Positions 34,438 through 43,644 of a stretch of DNA of 64,000 bases are shown here, piece after piece. Both the position numbers and the translations under genes were made by a program. Every line of letters begins with the position of its first letter. Position 1 is the first letter of the stretch. The DNA comes from JAIQFL01 sp035501495 (GTDB taxonomy: Bacteria; Acidobacteriota; Terriglobia; Bryobacterales; Bryobacteraceae), in contig DATJWB010000120.1 of assembly GCA_035501495.1 (NCBI GenBank), positions 1 through 64,000 on the forward strand, written 5' to 3'. Below the pieces are notes generated by a model, which had not been told where the DNA came from, ran no database searches, and worked only from the letters and a program-made list of their open reading frames with translations.

Positions 34438-35322
34438 ATGCCATCCACCCCCCTGCTGGACCGCGAGTTTCTGGAGAAACTCGAGCGGCTCACCATTCAA
34501 TGGCAGAAATCGTTTGCCGGACTGGTGGGCGGTCATAACATGTCGCGCTTCGCGGGCGCCGGGCAGGAGTTTCTCGACCATCGAAATTTCCATCATGGAG
34601 ACGACCTCCGCGCCGTAAACTGGCGCGCGTTTCTGCGGCTGGAGAAGCTGTTCCTGAAAATGTTCCAGGTGGAGCCTCGGGTTCCGGTCCGCATGCTGCT
34701 CGACATCAGCGACTCCATGATGGCCTACGGCGGGCAGAAGTTCGACTATGCGCGGAAGCTGGCGGCGTCGCTGTGTTATGTCGGGCTGGTGCGGCTCGAC
34801 AGCATCGAGGTGCACGGCTTCACGGACAGGCTCTCCCCGCGCATTTTCTCCTCGGGCGGGCGGCACCGTTTTCCGGGCGTAATGGATTCGCTGAAGGCGT
34901 TGACCGCGGGCGGCCCCACCAACTATCTCTCGATGGTGCGCGAATTCATCGGGTCTTACGCGCAGCGCGGTCTGGTGATCATCATCTCCGACTTCCTGGA
35001 CGACAACGGCTGTGAGCGCGCGCTTCAATATCTCACCGATTTCGGCCACGAGTTGCTCTTGGTGCAGGTGTGGGCCGATGAAGACCGCCGGCCGCCGTGG
35101 ACCGGTGAATTGGAGCTGCGCGACGCGGAGACCGGCGCCGGCCTGAAGCTGGATTTTGACGACATGGCCCGCGACCGCTACACTCGCGCGTTCGAGGAAT
35201 ATTGCTCCGCGATCCAGACCCTGGCGATGCGCAGCGGCGGCCGTTACGCCGGAGTCTCCTCGTCGCAGTCGCTGGAATCGGTGATCTTCGGCGATCTGAT
35301 TAGGGTGAGGGGCATAGCATGA
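34438..35322 (+). CDS. DUF58 (VWA-like) protein
   Basis: 294 residues. The DUF58 signature GHNMSRFAGAGQEFLDHRNF and YHxGDDLRxVNWRA block (here FHHGDDLRAVNWRAFLRLEK) is complete. It is followed by a VWA-like fold with the metal-site motif LLDISDSMMAYGG and IIISDFLDDNG. There is no membrane helix, so it is probably cytosolic and works with the MoxR ATPase seven bases upstream. Its TGA is overlapped by an ATG at 35319, but the next real gene starts only at 35510 because a G-rich hairpin repeat occupies the space. Confidence 0.93.
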   Translation: MPSTPLLDREFLEKLERLTIQWQKSFAGLVGGHNMSRFAGAGQEFLDHRNFHHGDDLRAVNWRAFLRLEKLFLKMFQVEPRVPVRMLLDISDSMMAYGGQKFDYARKLAASLCYVGLVRLDSIEVHGFTDRLSPRIFSSGGRHRFPGVMDSLKALTAGGPTNYLSMVREFIGSYAQRGLVIIISDFLDDNGCERALQYLTDFGHELLLVQVWADEDRRPPWTGELELRDAETGAGLKLDFDDMARDRYTRAFEEYCSAIQTLAMRSGGRYAGVSSSQSLESVIFGDLIRVRGIA

Positions 35323-35324
35323 AA

Positions 35325-35505
35325 GGAAGGGGTTCTGGATTAGGGGTTCGGGGTTGGGGATTAGCCGGTGCCCCCTCGATGTCCACCCGGATCCTGGCGC
35401 TACTTCCCGCCCTGAAGTCCGAGCACTGGGCCGTCCCCGCGGCGGCTAAACCCCAACCCCTGACCCCCAACCCCCAACCCCTGTTTCTCAGCCCCCAACC
35501 CCCGC
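35325..35505 (+). repeat. Inverted-repeat G-rich hairpin between DUF58 and BatA-like genes
   Basis: Left arm (35325-35367) is built of GGGGTTNGGGG units ending GGGGATTAGCCG. The right arm (35443-35505) is the complementary CGGCTAAACCCCAACCCCTG series. About 75 bases of unrelated sequence separate them. The element carries an open frame (35319-35522) across its whole length, starting on the DUF58 stop. This is the larger relative of the element at 50870. Confidence 0.8.
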
Positions 35506-35509
35506 TCTT

Positions 35510-37447
35510 ATGTATTTCCTGAACCTCTCGCTGCTCCAGTTCATCGCTGTGTTCGGGTCGATCTCGGCGATCAGCGTCGCGTTGTATTTGCTCGACCGGT
35601 CGCGGAGGCGGCAGGTAGTTTCGACCCTGAAATTCTGGGTGGCGGCCGAGCATCCGGCGGTGGCCGCGCGGAGAAAACACATTCAGCAGCCGTGGTCGCT
35701 GATCCTGCAACTGGTGAGCATGGCGTTGCTGCTGCTGGCGATCGCGCAATTGCGTCTCGGAACGCCCGCGCGCGCCGGGCGCGACCACGTGGTCATTCTG
35801 GAAACTTCCGCCTGGATGTCGGCCCGCACCGGGACAGCGCGCTCCGCCAAGACCCTGATGGACCTTGCCCGCGAGCGGGCCCTGCGCTATCTGCACGCCC
35901 TGCCGGCCCGTGACCGCGTCATGCTGGTGCGCGCCGATGCCCTGGCCACTCCCGCCACGGCTTTCGAGCCCGATCGCCGCAAGGTCGAGGCGGCGATACA
36001 GGCTTCGGAACCGGGAGCCACGGCGTTGAATCTCGACCAGGCGCTGGCTTTCGCGCGCCATGTTCAGTCCCAGGACAGCGGGCGCGCCGGCGAGATCGTC
36101 TTTGTCGGATCGGGCCGCACGGTCGAACGAGATCCCGAAAATGCCGGCGCCGCGCCGCGCAATCTGCGCGTCCTGCTGGTCTCCGACCCCATCGAGAACA
36201 CCGGGCTGCGCAAAATCGGGACACGCCGCTCCGCGACCGAACCGGACCTCTGGGAGATCTACATTTCGACGCATAACTATGGAACGCGGCCGCGCGACGT
36301 AAACCTGGCGATCGATTTCGGGCCGTTGGGCACCAACGGGCGGATTCCGGCAGGCTCGCAGCGCCTCAACATTCCAGCGGGCGCCGATAAGGAGACCAGC
36401 TTCGAGTACCGAACCGGCTCCGCCGGGCTGCTGCGCGTGAATCTGACGCCGCATGACGCCTTCCCCGCCGACGACTACGCCGAACTGGAATTGCCCGCCC
36501 AACCCATGCTGCCGGTGGTGGTCTACACCAACGAGGGGGATTTGCTGCGTCCGGTTTTGTCGGCCACGCAGCGGGTCGCCGCGGTTTACCGGAAGCCGAC
36601 GGAATACCAGCCCAACGACAAGGGCCTGGTGATTCTCGATCGCTTTGTTCCGCCCCGTCGGCCCGCCGCCGATTCCATCTGGATCGACCCGCCTCCCAAG
36701 GGCTCGCCGGTGCCTGTCCGGACGGTGGTGGAGAACGAAGCATTCCAGGGATGGGATCCCACGCACCCGGCGGCTGCCGGCCTGCGCACCAAGGATTTCA
36801 AGCTCGATCGGGCCTCGGTGTTCGAGCCCGCACCGACCGATGGCCGGATTGGCGTGGTGCAGCAGGGCCCGGTGATTGTGGCGCGCCCGGGGCAGCCGAA
36901 GATCGTGGTTCTCGGATTCCACCCGGTGCTTTCGGGGATGCGCTACGAACTGGCCACGCCGCTGCTGTTTGCGAACCTGCTGCGTTGGGTGTCGCCGGAA
37001 ATCTTCCGCCACTCGGAGGTGGCCGGCGGCAGCGTTGGAAGTGTCAAGCTCGTGATGGATCAGGATGTGCCTGAGAAAGAGATCAAGGTTACCGCGCAAG
37101 ACGGGTCTGCGCTGCCCTTCTCCTTGCACGACCGCGCGCTGAGCTTCTTCTCGGGGACGCCCGGGGCAGTGCGCGTGTCCGCCGGAGACCGCGAGTATCT
37201 GTACTCGCTCACGCTTCCGCAGCTCTGGGATTCCAAGTGGGACCCGCCGGCCGACGCGCAGAAAACCATCCCTCGGTTTGCACCGGTCTTCGACTCGGCG
37301 AGCGATTTGTGGCCATGGCTCGCGGTCCTGGGCGGCGCGGGGCTGCTGGCAGAATGGATCCTGTTCGGGCGGTTCCGGCGATACGCGGTGGGGCGGCCGG
37401 TGCTGCTGCGCCGGAAAGCGCCGGCCGCGATGGAGGCCCGGAAATGA
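35510..37447 (+). CDS. BatA-like membrane protein with N-terminal BatA and VWA domains
   Basis: 645 residues. The N-terminus (YFLNLSLLQFIAVFGSISAI and a second helix at 62-80) is the BatA/aerotolerance membrane module. A von Willebrand A-like domain follows at about 90-240, with the metal-site position changed (HVVILETSAWMSARTG where DxSxS is usual). A beta-rich region and a C-terminal transmembrane helix (WPWLAVLGGAGLLAEWILFG) complete it. It should be an inner-membrane partner of the MoxR ATPase. Its stop overlaps the next start (ATGA). The start lies just after the right arm of the hairpin, and no obvious ribosome site is left, so translation may depend on read-through from the repeat. Confidence 0.85.
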   Translation: MYFLNLSLLQFIAVFGSISAISVALYLLDRSRRRQVVSTLKFWVAAEHPAVAARRKHIQQPWSLILQLVSMALLLLAIAQLRLGTPARAGRDHVVILETSAWMSARTGTARSAKTLMDLARERALRYLHALPARDRVMLVRADALATPATAFEPDRRKVEAAIQASEPGATALNLDQALAFARHVQSQDSGRAGEIVFVGSGRTVERDPENAGAAPRNLRVLLVSDPIENTGLRKIGTRRSATEPDLWEIYISTHNYGTRPRDVNLAIDFGPLGTNGRIPAGSQRLNIPAGADKETSFEYRTGSAGLLRVNLTPHDAFPADDYAELELPAQPMLPVVVYTNEGDLLRPVLSATQRVAAVYRKPTEYQPNDKGLVILDRFVPPRRPAADSIWIDPPPKGSPVPVRTVVENEAFQGWDPTHPAAAGLRTKDFKLDRASVFEPAPTDGRIGVVQQGPVIVARPGQPKIVVLGFHPVLSGMRYELATPLLFANLLRWVSPEIFRHSEVAGGSVGSVKLVMDQDVPEKEIKVTAQDGSALPFSLHDRALSFFSGTPGAVRVSAGDREYLYSLTLPQLWDSKWDPPADAQKTIPRFAPVFDSASDLWPWLAVLGGAGLLAEWILFGRFRRYAVGRPVLLRRKAPAAMEARK

Positions 37448-39951
37448 GTTTCGACCATCCATGGTTGCTGCTGTCGCTGCTTCTGCCTGTGGCGTGGGCC
37501 GTTTGGGAATGGCGTACGTCCGCGCGGCGCACCGCTCTGCTGCTCAAAGGGGGAGCGTTCGCTGCCATCGCACTGGCACTGGCCCAGCCGCGGATCACCG
37601 TGTACGAGACCAAGATGGCGGTAGCGATCCTGGCGGACACTTCGGCGAGCATTTCCGCCGAGGATCTCAAGACCGAGTCGGCGCTGGCCGATCGCGTGGA
37701 GCGCTCGCGCGGGCGCCACTGGACGCACATCATCCCGTTCGCGCGCGCGACCCGCGGCACGGCGCGCGAAGAGCACACCAAGGACGGATGGCAACTGCAT
37801 CACACTGCCGGGAGCGCGGGGCACGGTACCAATCTGGAAGCCGCCATTCGCGACGGGGCGGCCGCTCTCCCCGCCGGAATGGTCACTCGCCTGGTGCTGG
37901 TATCGGACGGCAACGAGAACCTGGGAAGCGTCTCGCGCGCTATCTGGCAGGCGCAGCAACTGGGCATCCCCATCGATACCGTCCCGCTGGCGGGGCGTCC
38001 CAAACCCACCCTGCGGCTGGAATCGATTGCCCTTCCCGGGCAGGTCTTCAGCGGCGAGCGGTTTCCGATTGAGATTACGCTGGAATCGCCGCGCGCCGCG
38101 CGCGGCACCGTGGAAATGACCGCCGAGGGGAAAGCCATTGGCAACGGCCCGGTGGAGTTGATGCCCGGGGTGAATCATCTGCGGCTTCAGGCGAGCGTCA
38201 ATTCGGTGGGAGCCGTGGCGCTGGCAGGCAAGATTGCGGCCGGCGATCTGGGTGAGGCGCGCTTCGAAGATGCGTTGACGCTGAGGCGCCCGCGCGTCCT
38301 GTTCGTTTCGCACGACCCGGTGCAGAGCGAGGAGCACCTGGTTCGGACCTTCGAGGCCAATCAATTTGAAGTTACCCACGATACCGGCGGAGTCCCCGAA
38401 AAGCTCGACGATTACCAGTTGATCGTGATCAACAACTGGGACATGGAATCCATTCCCGCTCCGCGCAAGGCTTCCCTCGAAGAGTACGTGAAGAAGGGCG
38501 GCGGCCTGGTGTGGGTAGCCGGCGAGCACAACGTGTACGTGGACAAGAAGGGGCAGGAGGAAGACCCGCTGGAGCGCTCGTTGCCGGCGAAGCTGGCGCC
38601 GCCGCGCTCTCCCGAAGGCACCGCGGTAGTGTTGATCATCGACAAGTCTTCGTCGATGGAAGGGCGCAAAATCGAGCTGGCCCGCCTGGCGGCCATCGGG
38701 GTGGTGGAAAACCTGCGGCCGATCGACAGTGTCGGCGTCCTGATCTTCGACAACTCGTTTCAGTGGGCGGTTCCAATCCGCAAGGCGGAAGACCGCGCCG
38801 GGATCAAGAAGCTGATCTCCGGCATCACGCCGGATGGTGGTACGCAGATCGCGCCCGCGCTGACCGAAGCGTACCAGCGCATTCTGCCGCAGACCGCGAT
38901 CTTCAAGCATATCGTGCTGTTGACGGACGGAATTTCCGAGGAAGGCGACAGCATGACGCTGTCGCGGGAAGCGCTGGCCAACCACGTCACGATTTCGACC
39001 GTGGGGCTGGGGCAGGACGTCAACCGCGCGTTCCTGGAAAAGGTGGCCACGGCGGCGGAAGGCAAGTCGTATTTTCTGAACGACCCTTCGGGGCTCGAGC
39101 AGATCCTGCTGCGCGACGTGGAGGAGCACACCGGGGTGACCGCGATCGAAAAACCGATCCAACCCAAAGTGGTGAAGCAGGCGGAGATCCTGGACGGCGT
39201 CGGCATCGAAAGCGCGCCACCACTACGCGGCTACGTGCGTTTCCAGTCGCGTCCGACTTCCGACGTCATCCTCAGCGCCGACCGCGACGACCCGCTGCTG
39301 GTGCGCTGGCAATACGGATTGGGGCGGTCGGCCGTCTTCACGTCGGATGCCAAGAACCGCTGGGCGATGAACTGGGTGACCTGGAACGGCTTCGACCGCT
39401 TTTGGGCGAACGTCTTCCGCGACCTGCTGCCGCACGCGCCGCAGAGCGAGACGGCCGCGGACTTCGACCGGGCGTCGAGCGAGCTGGTGGTGGACTATCA
39501 CCTATCGCGCAACGTGCCGGAGCCGGAGGCGATCCCCGACATCTTTGCGTTTGGGCCGAACGGATTCCAGGCGCCCCTGAAGGTCAACAAGGTGGCCGCG
39601 GGCCACTACCGCGGGCGGCTTTCCATCGGGCAGAATCAGGGGCTGTTCCGGGTTCGTCCTCTGGCCGAATCGGCAGCGTTTCCCGAAGTCGGATTCTACC
39701 GGCAGGAGGATGAGATGCTGGAGTACGGCAACAACGAGCCCCTGCTGCGGCAGATTGCCGGCGCGACCGGTGGCCATTTCAATCCTCCCGCGAAGGCCGT
39801 GTTCGATGCGGCGGGGCGGAGCATCCGTTCCACGATGGAACTCTGGCCTGGGCTGCTGGCGTTGGCGGTTGCGCTCAATCTCGCGGAACTGGTGCTGCGC
39901 AAGTGGAAGGGACTGCTGGAAGCGCTCCACTTCCGGCCGGTGACGGCGTAG
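37444..39951 (+). CDS. Large VWA / glutamine-amidotransferase-like membrane protein
   Basis: 835 residues from the ATG at 37444, coupled to the previous stop. Two N-terminal helices (WLLLSLLLPVAWAVWEW and GGAFAAIALALAQP) are followed by a first VWA-like domain with ILADTSASISAEDL. Next comes a class I glutamine-amidotransferase-like Rossmann domain without its Cys (RVLFVSHDPVQSEEHLVRTF, DYQLIVINNWDMESI). Then a complete VWA domain with an intact MIDAS, VLIIDKSSSMEGRKIEL (near 396), and LTDGISEEGDSM. A C-terminal helix (LWPGLLALAVALNLAELVL) ends it. This set matches the large membrane partner in MoxR operons. The role is probably assembly of an envelope complex in response to ATP hydrolysis. 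Confidence 0.87.
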   Translation: MSFDHPWLLLSLLLPVAWAVWEWRTSARRTALLLKGGAFAAIALALAQPRITVYETKMAVAILADTSASISAEDLKTESALADRVERSRGRHWTHIIPFARATRGTAREEHTKDGWQLHHTAGSAGHGTNLEAAIRDGAAALPAGMVTRLVLVSDGNENLGSVSRAIWQAQQLGIPIDTVPLAGRPKPTLRLESIALPGQVFSGERFPIEITLESPRAARGTVEMTAEGKAIGNGPVELMPGVNHLRLQASVNSVGAVALAGKIAAGDLGEARFEDALTLRRPRVLFVSHDPVQSEEHLVRTFEANQFEVTHDTGGVPEKLDDYQLIVINNWDMESIPAPRKASLEEYVKKGGGLVWVAGEHNVYVDKKGQEEDPLERSLPAKLAPPRSPEGTAVVLIIDKSSSMEGRKIELARLAAIGVVENLRPIDSVGVLIFDNSFQWAVPIRKAEDRAGIKKLISGITPDGGTQIAPALTEAYQRILPQTAIFKHIVLLTDGISEEGDSMTLSREALANHVTISTVGLGQDVNRAFLEKVATAAEGKSYFLNDPSGLEQILLRDVEEHTGVTAIEKPIQPKVVKQAEILDGVGIESAPPLRGYVRFQSRPTSDVILSADRDDPLLVRWQYGLGRSAVFTSDAKNRWAMNWVTWNGFDRFWANVFRDLLPHAPQSETAADFDRASSELVVDYHLSRNVPEPEAIPDIFAFGPNGFQAPLKVNKVAAGHYRGRLSIGQNQGLFRVRPLAESAAFPEVGFYRQEDEMLEYGNNEPLLRQIAGATGGHFNPPAKAVFDAAGRSIRSTMELWPGLLALAVALNLAELVLRKWKGLLEALHFRPVTA

Positions 39952-40367
39952 GCGCAACGCGCCCTGCCGCAACCAGCGGGGTGCTGTTATGGCTCGGGGA
40001 TCCGATCCAGTTACCGGCGCCACTCCCGAAACGCGGCGGCCGCTTCCGGATAACGTGGAATCTCCAGCACTGGAGCCAAAGTGGCGGCGATGGTCCGATA
40101 GCCTGCCAGCGCCCGGCTGACGGTTTGGCGGGCCGCGCCGGTTTCGCCGGCGGCGAACTCGGTGAACGCCAGCGTAACCTGGTACGGGGGCATTTTCCCG
40201 GCGGTTTGCCCTACCGGCCGGCGCGCCAGTCCCAGCGCGGTTATCGGACACCGCTGAGCACAACGTCAGACGAAGGCGAACTGAATCAGCGGAACTGGCG
40301 GTTTTGGTAACGGGGCGGAGAGGTCCATCCATACCAGTATCCGGGGCTCATGCCAGACTTCACCGGC
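39952..40367. other. Gap with a possible decayed fragment
   Basis: 416 bases between the converging VWA and methyltransferase genes. On the minus strand 40011-40193 reads VTLAFTEFAAGETGAARQTV and ALAGYRTIAATLAPVLEIPR, which looks like the last helices of a TPR protein, but there is no intact frame upstream. I see no promoter, terminator or RNA gene here. Confidence 0.35.
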
Positions 40368-41030
40368 TTATTTCTCGGCAAGCCAGGCCAGGAACAGGCC
40401 GTCGGGCTCCACATCCTCCCAGTAGGAAATGAAGCGGCTGTTCACTTTGCGGCAATGCTGGCCCAGCAGCCGTTCCAGTTCTTTACGGCCGAACCACGTC
40501 TCCCACTCCGGTGTCTCCAGGCGGCCCCATTGTTCCGCATTCTTGTCGATGATCGCGATTCGGCCGCCGGGCTTCACCACACGGCAGATTTCGCTCACGG
40601 CCTTGTCGATCTCCACCGCATGCTCGAGGGATTCGGTAGCGTAGGCGCCATCGAAGAAGCCATCGGCAAACGGCAGATCGGTCATTGACCCCTGGCGGGT
40701 GCGAATCGGTTGCGGAACAAACCTCAGCATCTCCTCGGAAATGTCGAGCCCCCAGATCTCCGCGGCGGGCTCCTGCTCGATGAAGATGCGGGCGAAGCGG
40801 CCCTTCCCGCAGCCTACGTCCAGGACGCGTTTTCCGCGAAGATCGCCGAGGTGGTCGCGGATGAGCTTGACATGGTAAATGCGCGCATCGATGGTTGAGG
40901 GAAAGTGCTCCTCGTCCTTTGCGGACTCATCGAAGGAGGCTTGAATGCGCGCGCGCAACTCCGGTGTGAGCGGAACGTTCGCGCCTCCCGGCGCCCCCGC
41001 GCGCATTCCCAAAAGGCGCTTCCAGTCCAA
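40368..41030 (-). CDS. Class I SAM-dependent methyltransferase (Methyltransf_11 type)
   Basis: 220 residues with the full class I motif set: RVLDVGCGKGRFARIF (motif I), IWGLDISEEMLRF (Asp that binds the ribose), QGSMTDLPFADGFFDGAYATESLEH (motifs II-III) and ICRVVKPGGRIAIID (post motif). It is probably a small-molecule or lipid methyltransferase acting in the cytoplasm; the substrate cannot be inferred. The N-terminal 25 residues are variable. It lies 19 bases after the phosphofructokinase gene on the same strand, with no functional link that I can see. Confidence 0.88.
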   Translation of the reverse strand: MDWKRLLGMRAGAPGGANVPLTPELRARIQASFDESAKDEEHFPSTIDARIYHVKLIRDHLGDLRGKRVLDVGCGKGRFARIFIEQEPAAEIWGLDISEEMLRFVPQPIRTRQGSMTDLPFADGFFDGAYATESLEHAVEIDKAVSEICRVVKPGGRIAIIDKNAEQWGRLETPEWETWFGRKELERLLGQHCRKVNSRFISYWEDVEPDGLFLAWLAEK

Positions 41031-41049
41031 TCCGCCGCCTTTCCGGAGT

Positions 41050-42234
41050 TCACGCCCGCGTGAGGAAGATCGGCAACCCGAGCTTCTGATCGTAGGTGGG
41101 ACGATAGCGCTCGGTGTTGTACATGGTGCCGATCTCGACGTGACGCGGGCCGAGCTTGGGATCGGGAATGGCGGACAGAACGTAACAGCCGCCCTGGATC
41201 GCGGTCATCAGCCCGTGCTTGCCGGCTTCGATCGCATCCATGGCCATGCCGGCGAAGGTGCCCGCCACCATGCGGTCCACGAAGTCCGGGCTGCCCGAGC
41301 GCAGGTCGTAGGTGAGGTCGCTGACGATCGTCTCTTCGCCGGTCGCCGCCTTGATTTCATTGCTGAGGTCTTCGGCGACGCTCATCTTCTTGCGGTGCCC
41401 ATAGGCGTCCGCGTCGCCGTACTCCTTCACCGTGTAGCCCTCCCACTCGGCGCCTTCGGAGAGGATCACCAGCGCGTAGTTGCTGGGGTTGTTGCGCTTG
41501 TCGGTCATCAGAAGCTCGATCAGCTTCTTGAGATCCACCTTGTACTCCGGGATGCAGCAGCGGACCGAGGTGACGTAGGCGGTGTAGAGCGCGGTATAGC
41601 CCGCGTCGCGTCCGAAAACGCGGAAGATTCCGATGCGCTCGTGCGACCCTACGGTAGTGCGCTGGCGCTCGATGGCATCCATGGCGCGCGTGATGGCGGT
41701 TGAAAAACCGATACAGTATTCCGTATTCCGCACATCGTTGTCCATGGTCTTCGGCACGGCGATCACCTTCACGCCATCGGCGTCGAGGTGCGCCGCGTAG
41801 CTCAGTGTGTCGTCGCCGCCGATGGCGACGATGTAATCGAGGCACAAGGTCTCGATATTCTTCTTGACCGCCCTGGTGACGTCGTAGGTGGTGGCGGTGA
41901 CGCCCTTCTTGGTGGTTTCGTTCTTGGGAAAATCCTGTCCTTCGAGGACAGGGGGAAGCTTCTTCATCTTGGAGGGGCTGGTACGCGAACTGTGCAGATA
42001 GGTGCCGCCCGTGCGATCGATGGTGCGGGTGTTCTCGCGGTTGAGCGGCTGAATGTAGCGCGCCCGGCTGCCCGGGTCGCGGAGATCGACGTGCGTCAGA
42101 CCCTCCCACCCGCGGCGGATACCGATGATCTCGCAGCCAATTTCACTTCCGCGGTACACCACCGCTTTGATCACGGAATTCAGACCCGGAACGTCGCCGC
42201 CGCCCGTGAGGATCCCAATACGCTTTGCAGCCAT
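41050..42234 (-). CDS. 6-phosphofructokinase, diphosphate-dependent type
   Basis: 394 residues. The PFK fold is complete: RIGILTGGGDVPGLNSVIKA at the start, the DYIVAIGGDDTLSYAAHL motif, the PKTMDNDVRNTEYCIGFSTA catalytic segment and RIGIFRVFGRDAGYTALYTA. GGDD in place of GGDGS, and PKTxDND in place of PGTIDND, are the marks of PPi-dependent PFK (the Asp blocks ATP binding and the Lys contacts phosphate). The enzyme would make fructose 1,6-bisphosphate reversibly from PPi. A good ribosome site (AAAGGAG) precedes the ATG. Some PFKs of this long group use ATP despite partial motifs, so cofactor choice is inference. Confidence 0.9.
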   Translation of the reverse strand: MAAKRIGILTGGGDVPGLNSVIKAVVYRGSEIGCEIIGIRRGWEGLTHVDLRDPGSRARYIQPLNRENTRTIDRTGGTYLHSSRTSPSKMKKLPPVLEGQDFPKNETTKKGVTATTYDVTRAVKKNIETLCLDYIVAIGGDDTLSYAAHLDADGVKVIAVPKTMDNDVRNTEYCIGFSTAITRAMDAIERQRTTVGSHERIGIFRVFGRDAGYTALYTAYVTSVRCCIPEYKVDLKKLIELLMTDKRNNPSNYALVILSEGAEWEGYTVKEYGDADAYGHRKKMSVAEDLSNEIKAATGEETIVSDLTYDLRSGSPDFVDRMVAGTFAGMAMDAIEAGKHGLMTAIQGGCYVLSAIPDPKLGPRHVEIGTMYNTERYRPTYDQKLGLPIFLTRA

Positions 42235-42328
42235 GAATGCTCCTTTGGAGGAATGCAGAAATCTTTCAGATTGAAAACTCTCATTATAAAGTATGGCGCG
42301 CGCGCACGGTCCGTTGTATACGTATTAC

Positions 42329-43480
42329 ATGACGCGACGCGATCTGGCGAAACTGGCGGGTGCTACGGCATTATTGCAGAAACAGGCGATCGCCACCGAA
42401 GCTCCCAAGTACACGGGCGCCCTCGACGGGTACCTGGACAAAGTCAATGGGGCCGGATTCGATCCGGTCATTTTCAGCCACAAGCTGTATGAGGCGTCGG
42501 CTCTGCGGTTGTCGTTTCAGGCGCAGAACCGGCGGGATGCGGAACAATGGCAGAAGAATCTGCGGGCCAAGATCACGGAACTGCTGGGCGGTTTTCCCGC
42601 CAGGCGGGTGCCGCTCTTGTCGCAGACCTTGGAGGTCCGCGACTTTGCGGGGTACCGCCGCGAGAAATTCGTCTTCCAGAGCCGGCCGGATGCCTGGGTC
42701 CTGGGGTATCTGCTCACACCCAAGCCGCCGCAGACGCCGCAGCCGGTAGTCATTTGCGTGCCGGGCCACGGGCGCGGCGTGGACGACATCGTGGGGGTCG
42801 ACGACAAGGGCCAGGATCGCACGGTGAAGGAAGCCTATCAGTATGACTTCGCCATTCAGGCGGTGGAGCACGGCATGGCGGCTCTGGCCATCGAGCCGAT
42901 GGCTTTCGGGTGCCGGCGCGATCCGCTGACCAAGGCGCACAATCTGACGGCTTCGGCCTGCCAACCCGCGGCGGGAGCCGCGCTGCTGATGGGCCAGACC
43001 ATGATCGGCTGGCGGGTTTACGACGTCATGCGCACCATCGACTGGATCGAGACGCGTCCGGAACTGGACGCGCACCACGTGGGATGCATGGGGATCTCGG
43101 GCGGCGGCACGTGCACGACATTTTCCGCGGCGCTCGAGCCGCGGATTCGCGCGGCGATGGTGAGCGGCTACCTGAACACGTTCCGCGACAGCATCATGAG
43201 CATTTCGCACTGCATCGACAACTATGTTCCCGGGATTCTCAACTGGTGCGAGATGTACGATGTGGCAGGATTGATCGCGCCGCGTCCGGCGTTCTTCGAG
43301 TCGGGCGAGCGCGACAACATTTTCCCCATCGGGGCCAGCCGCGCGAGTTTCGCGCGAGTGAAGAAGATCTACGAGGTATTCGAGGCGGCCAACGCCACGG
43401 ACCAGGAGACCTTCGACGGTCCCCACAGCTTCTGGGGCAAGCGCGGGCTTCCGTTCCTGGCGCGGCATCTGGCGGTGTAG
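42329..43480 (+). CDS. Exported alpha/beta hydrolase (acetyl-xylan-esterase/dienelactone-hydrolase-like)
   Basis: 383 residues from the ATG at 42329; the frame opens 12 codons earlier, but MTRRDLAKLAGATALLQKQA is a Tat-type signal start. Hydrolase motifs: PVVICVPGHGRGVDDIVG (oxyanion region), the nucleophile elbow HHVGCMGISGGGTCTTF, the acid in FFESGERDNIFPI, and the His in ETFDGPHSFWG. The family acts on acyl esters of polysaccharides or small molecules. No Shine-Dalgarno is present. TATACG (42317-42322) six bases before the ATG suggests a leaderless start, as proposed for galE. Confidence 0.82.
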   Translation: MTRRDLAKLAGATALLQKQAIATEAPKYTGALDGYLDKVNGAGFDPVIFSHKLYEASALRLSFQAQNRRDAEQWQKNLRAKITELLGGFPARRVPLLSQTLEVRDFAGYRREKFVFQSRPDAWVLGYLLTPKPPQTPQPVVICVPGHGRGVDDIVGVDDKGQDRTVKEAYQYDFAIQAVEHGMAALAIEPMAFGCRRDPLTKAHNLTASACQPAAGAALLMGQTMIGWRVYDVMRTIDWIETRPELDAHHVGCMGISGGGTCTTFSAALEPRIRAAMVSGYLNTFRDSIMSISHCIDNYVPGILNWCEMYDVAGLIAPRPAFFESGERDNIFPIGASRASFARVKKIYEVFEAANATDQETFDGPHSFWGKRGLPFLARHLAV

Positions 43481-43538
43481 GGCTTGTGGGCCAGGACGAC
43501 CCTGGCACTACCGTCCACAAAGCCCCCCGCCGGACGAC

Positions 43539-43630
43539 GTGGCGCGGGCACTCCTGCCTGCCGCGTACCGACTCATCGGGACGCTCATCGGCGCCCGTAG
43601 TTTCGCTGGCCGCCAGCCGTTTTCGAGGCT
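43539..43630 (+). repeat. REP-like repeat, copy E
   Basis: GTGGCGCGGGCACTCCTGCC is nearly consensus. The second stem is weakened (ACCGA-CTCA-TCGGG). The tail TTTTCGAGGCTGCACGAG is shared with copy D. It fills the 164-base gap between the converging hydrolase and HAD genes. Confidence 0.75.
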
Positions 43631-43644
43631 GCACGAGACGACAC

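Noticed and set aside
35300..37462. 720-codon open frame antisense to the BatA-like gene
   Set aside because: Arg/Gly/Pro-rich shadow with no motif; the sense strand is a recognisable family.
37060..39162. 700-codon open frame antisense to the VWA gene
   Set aside because: Shadow of codon bias; the sense gene is certain.
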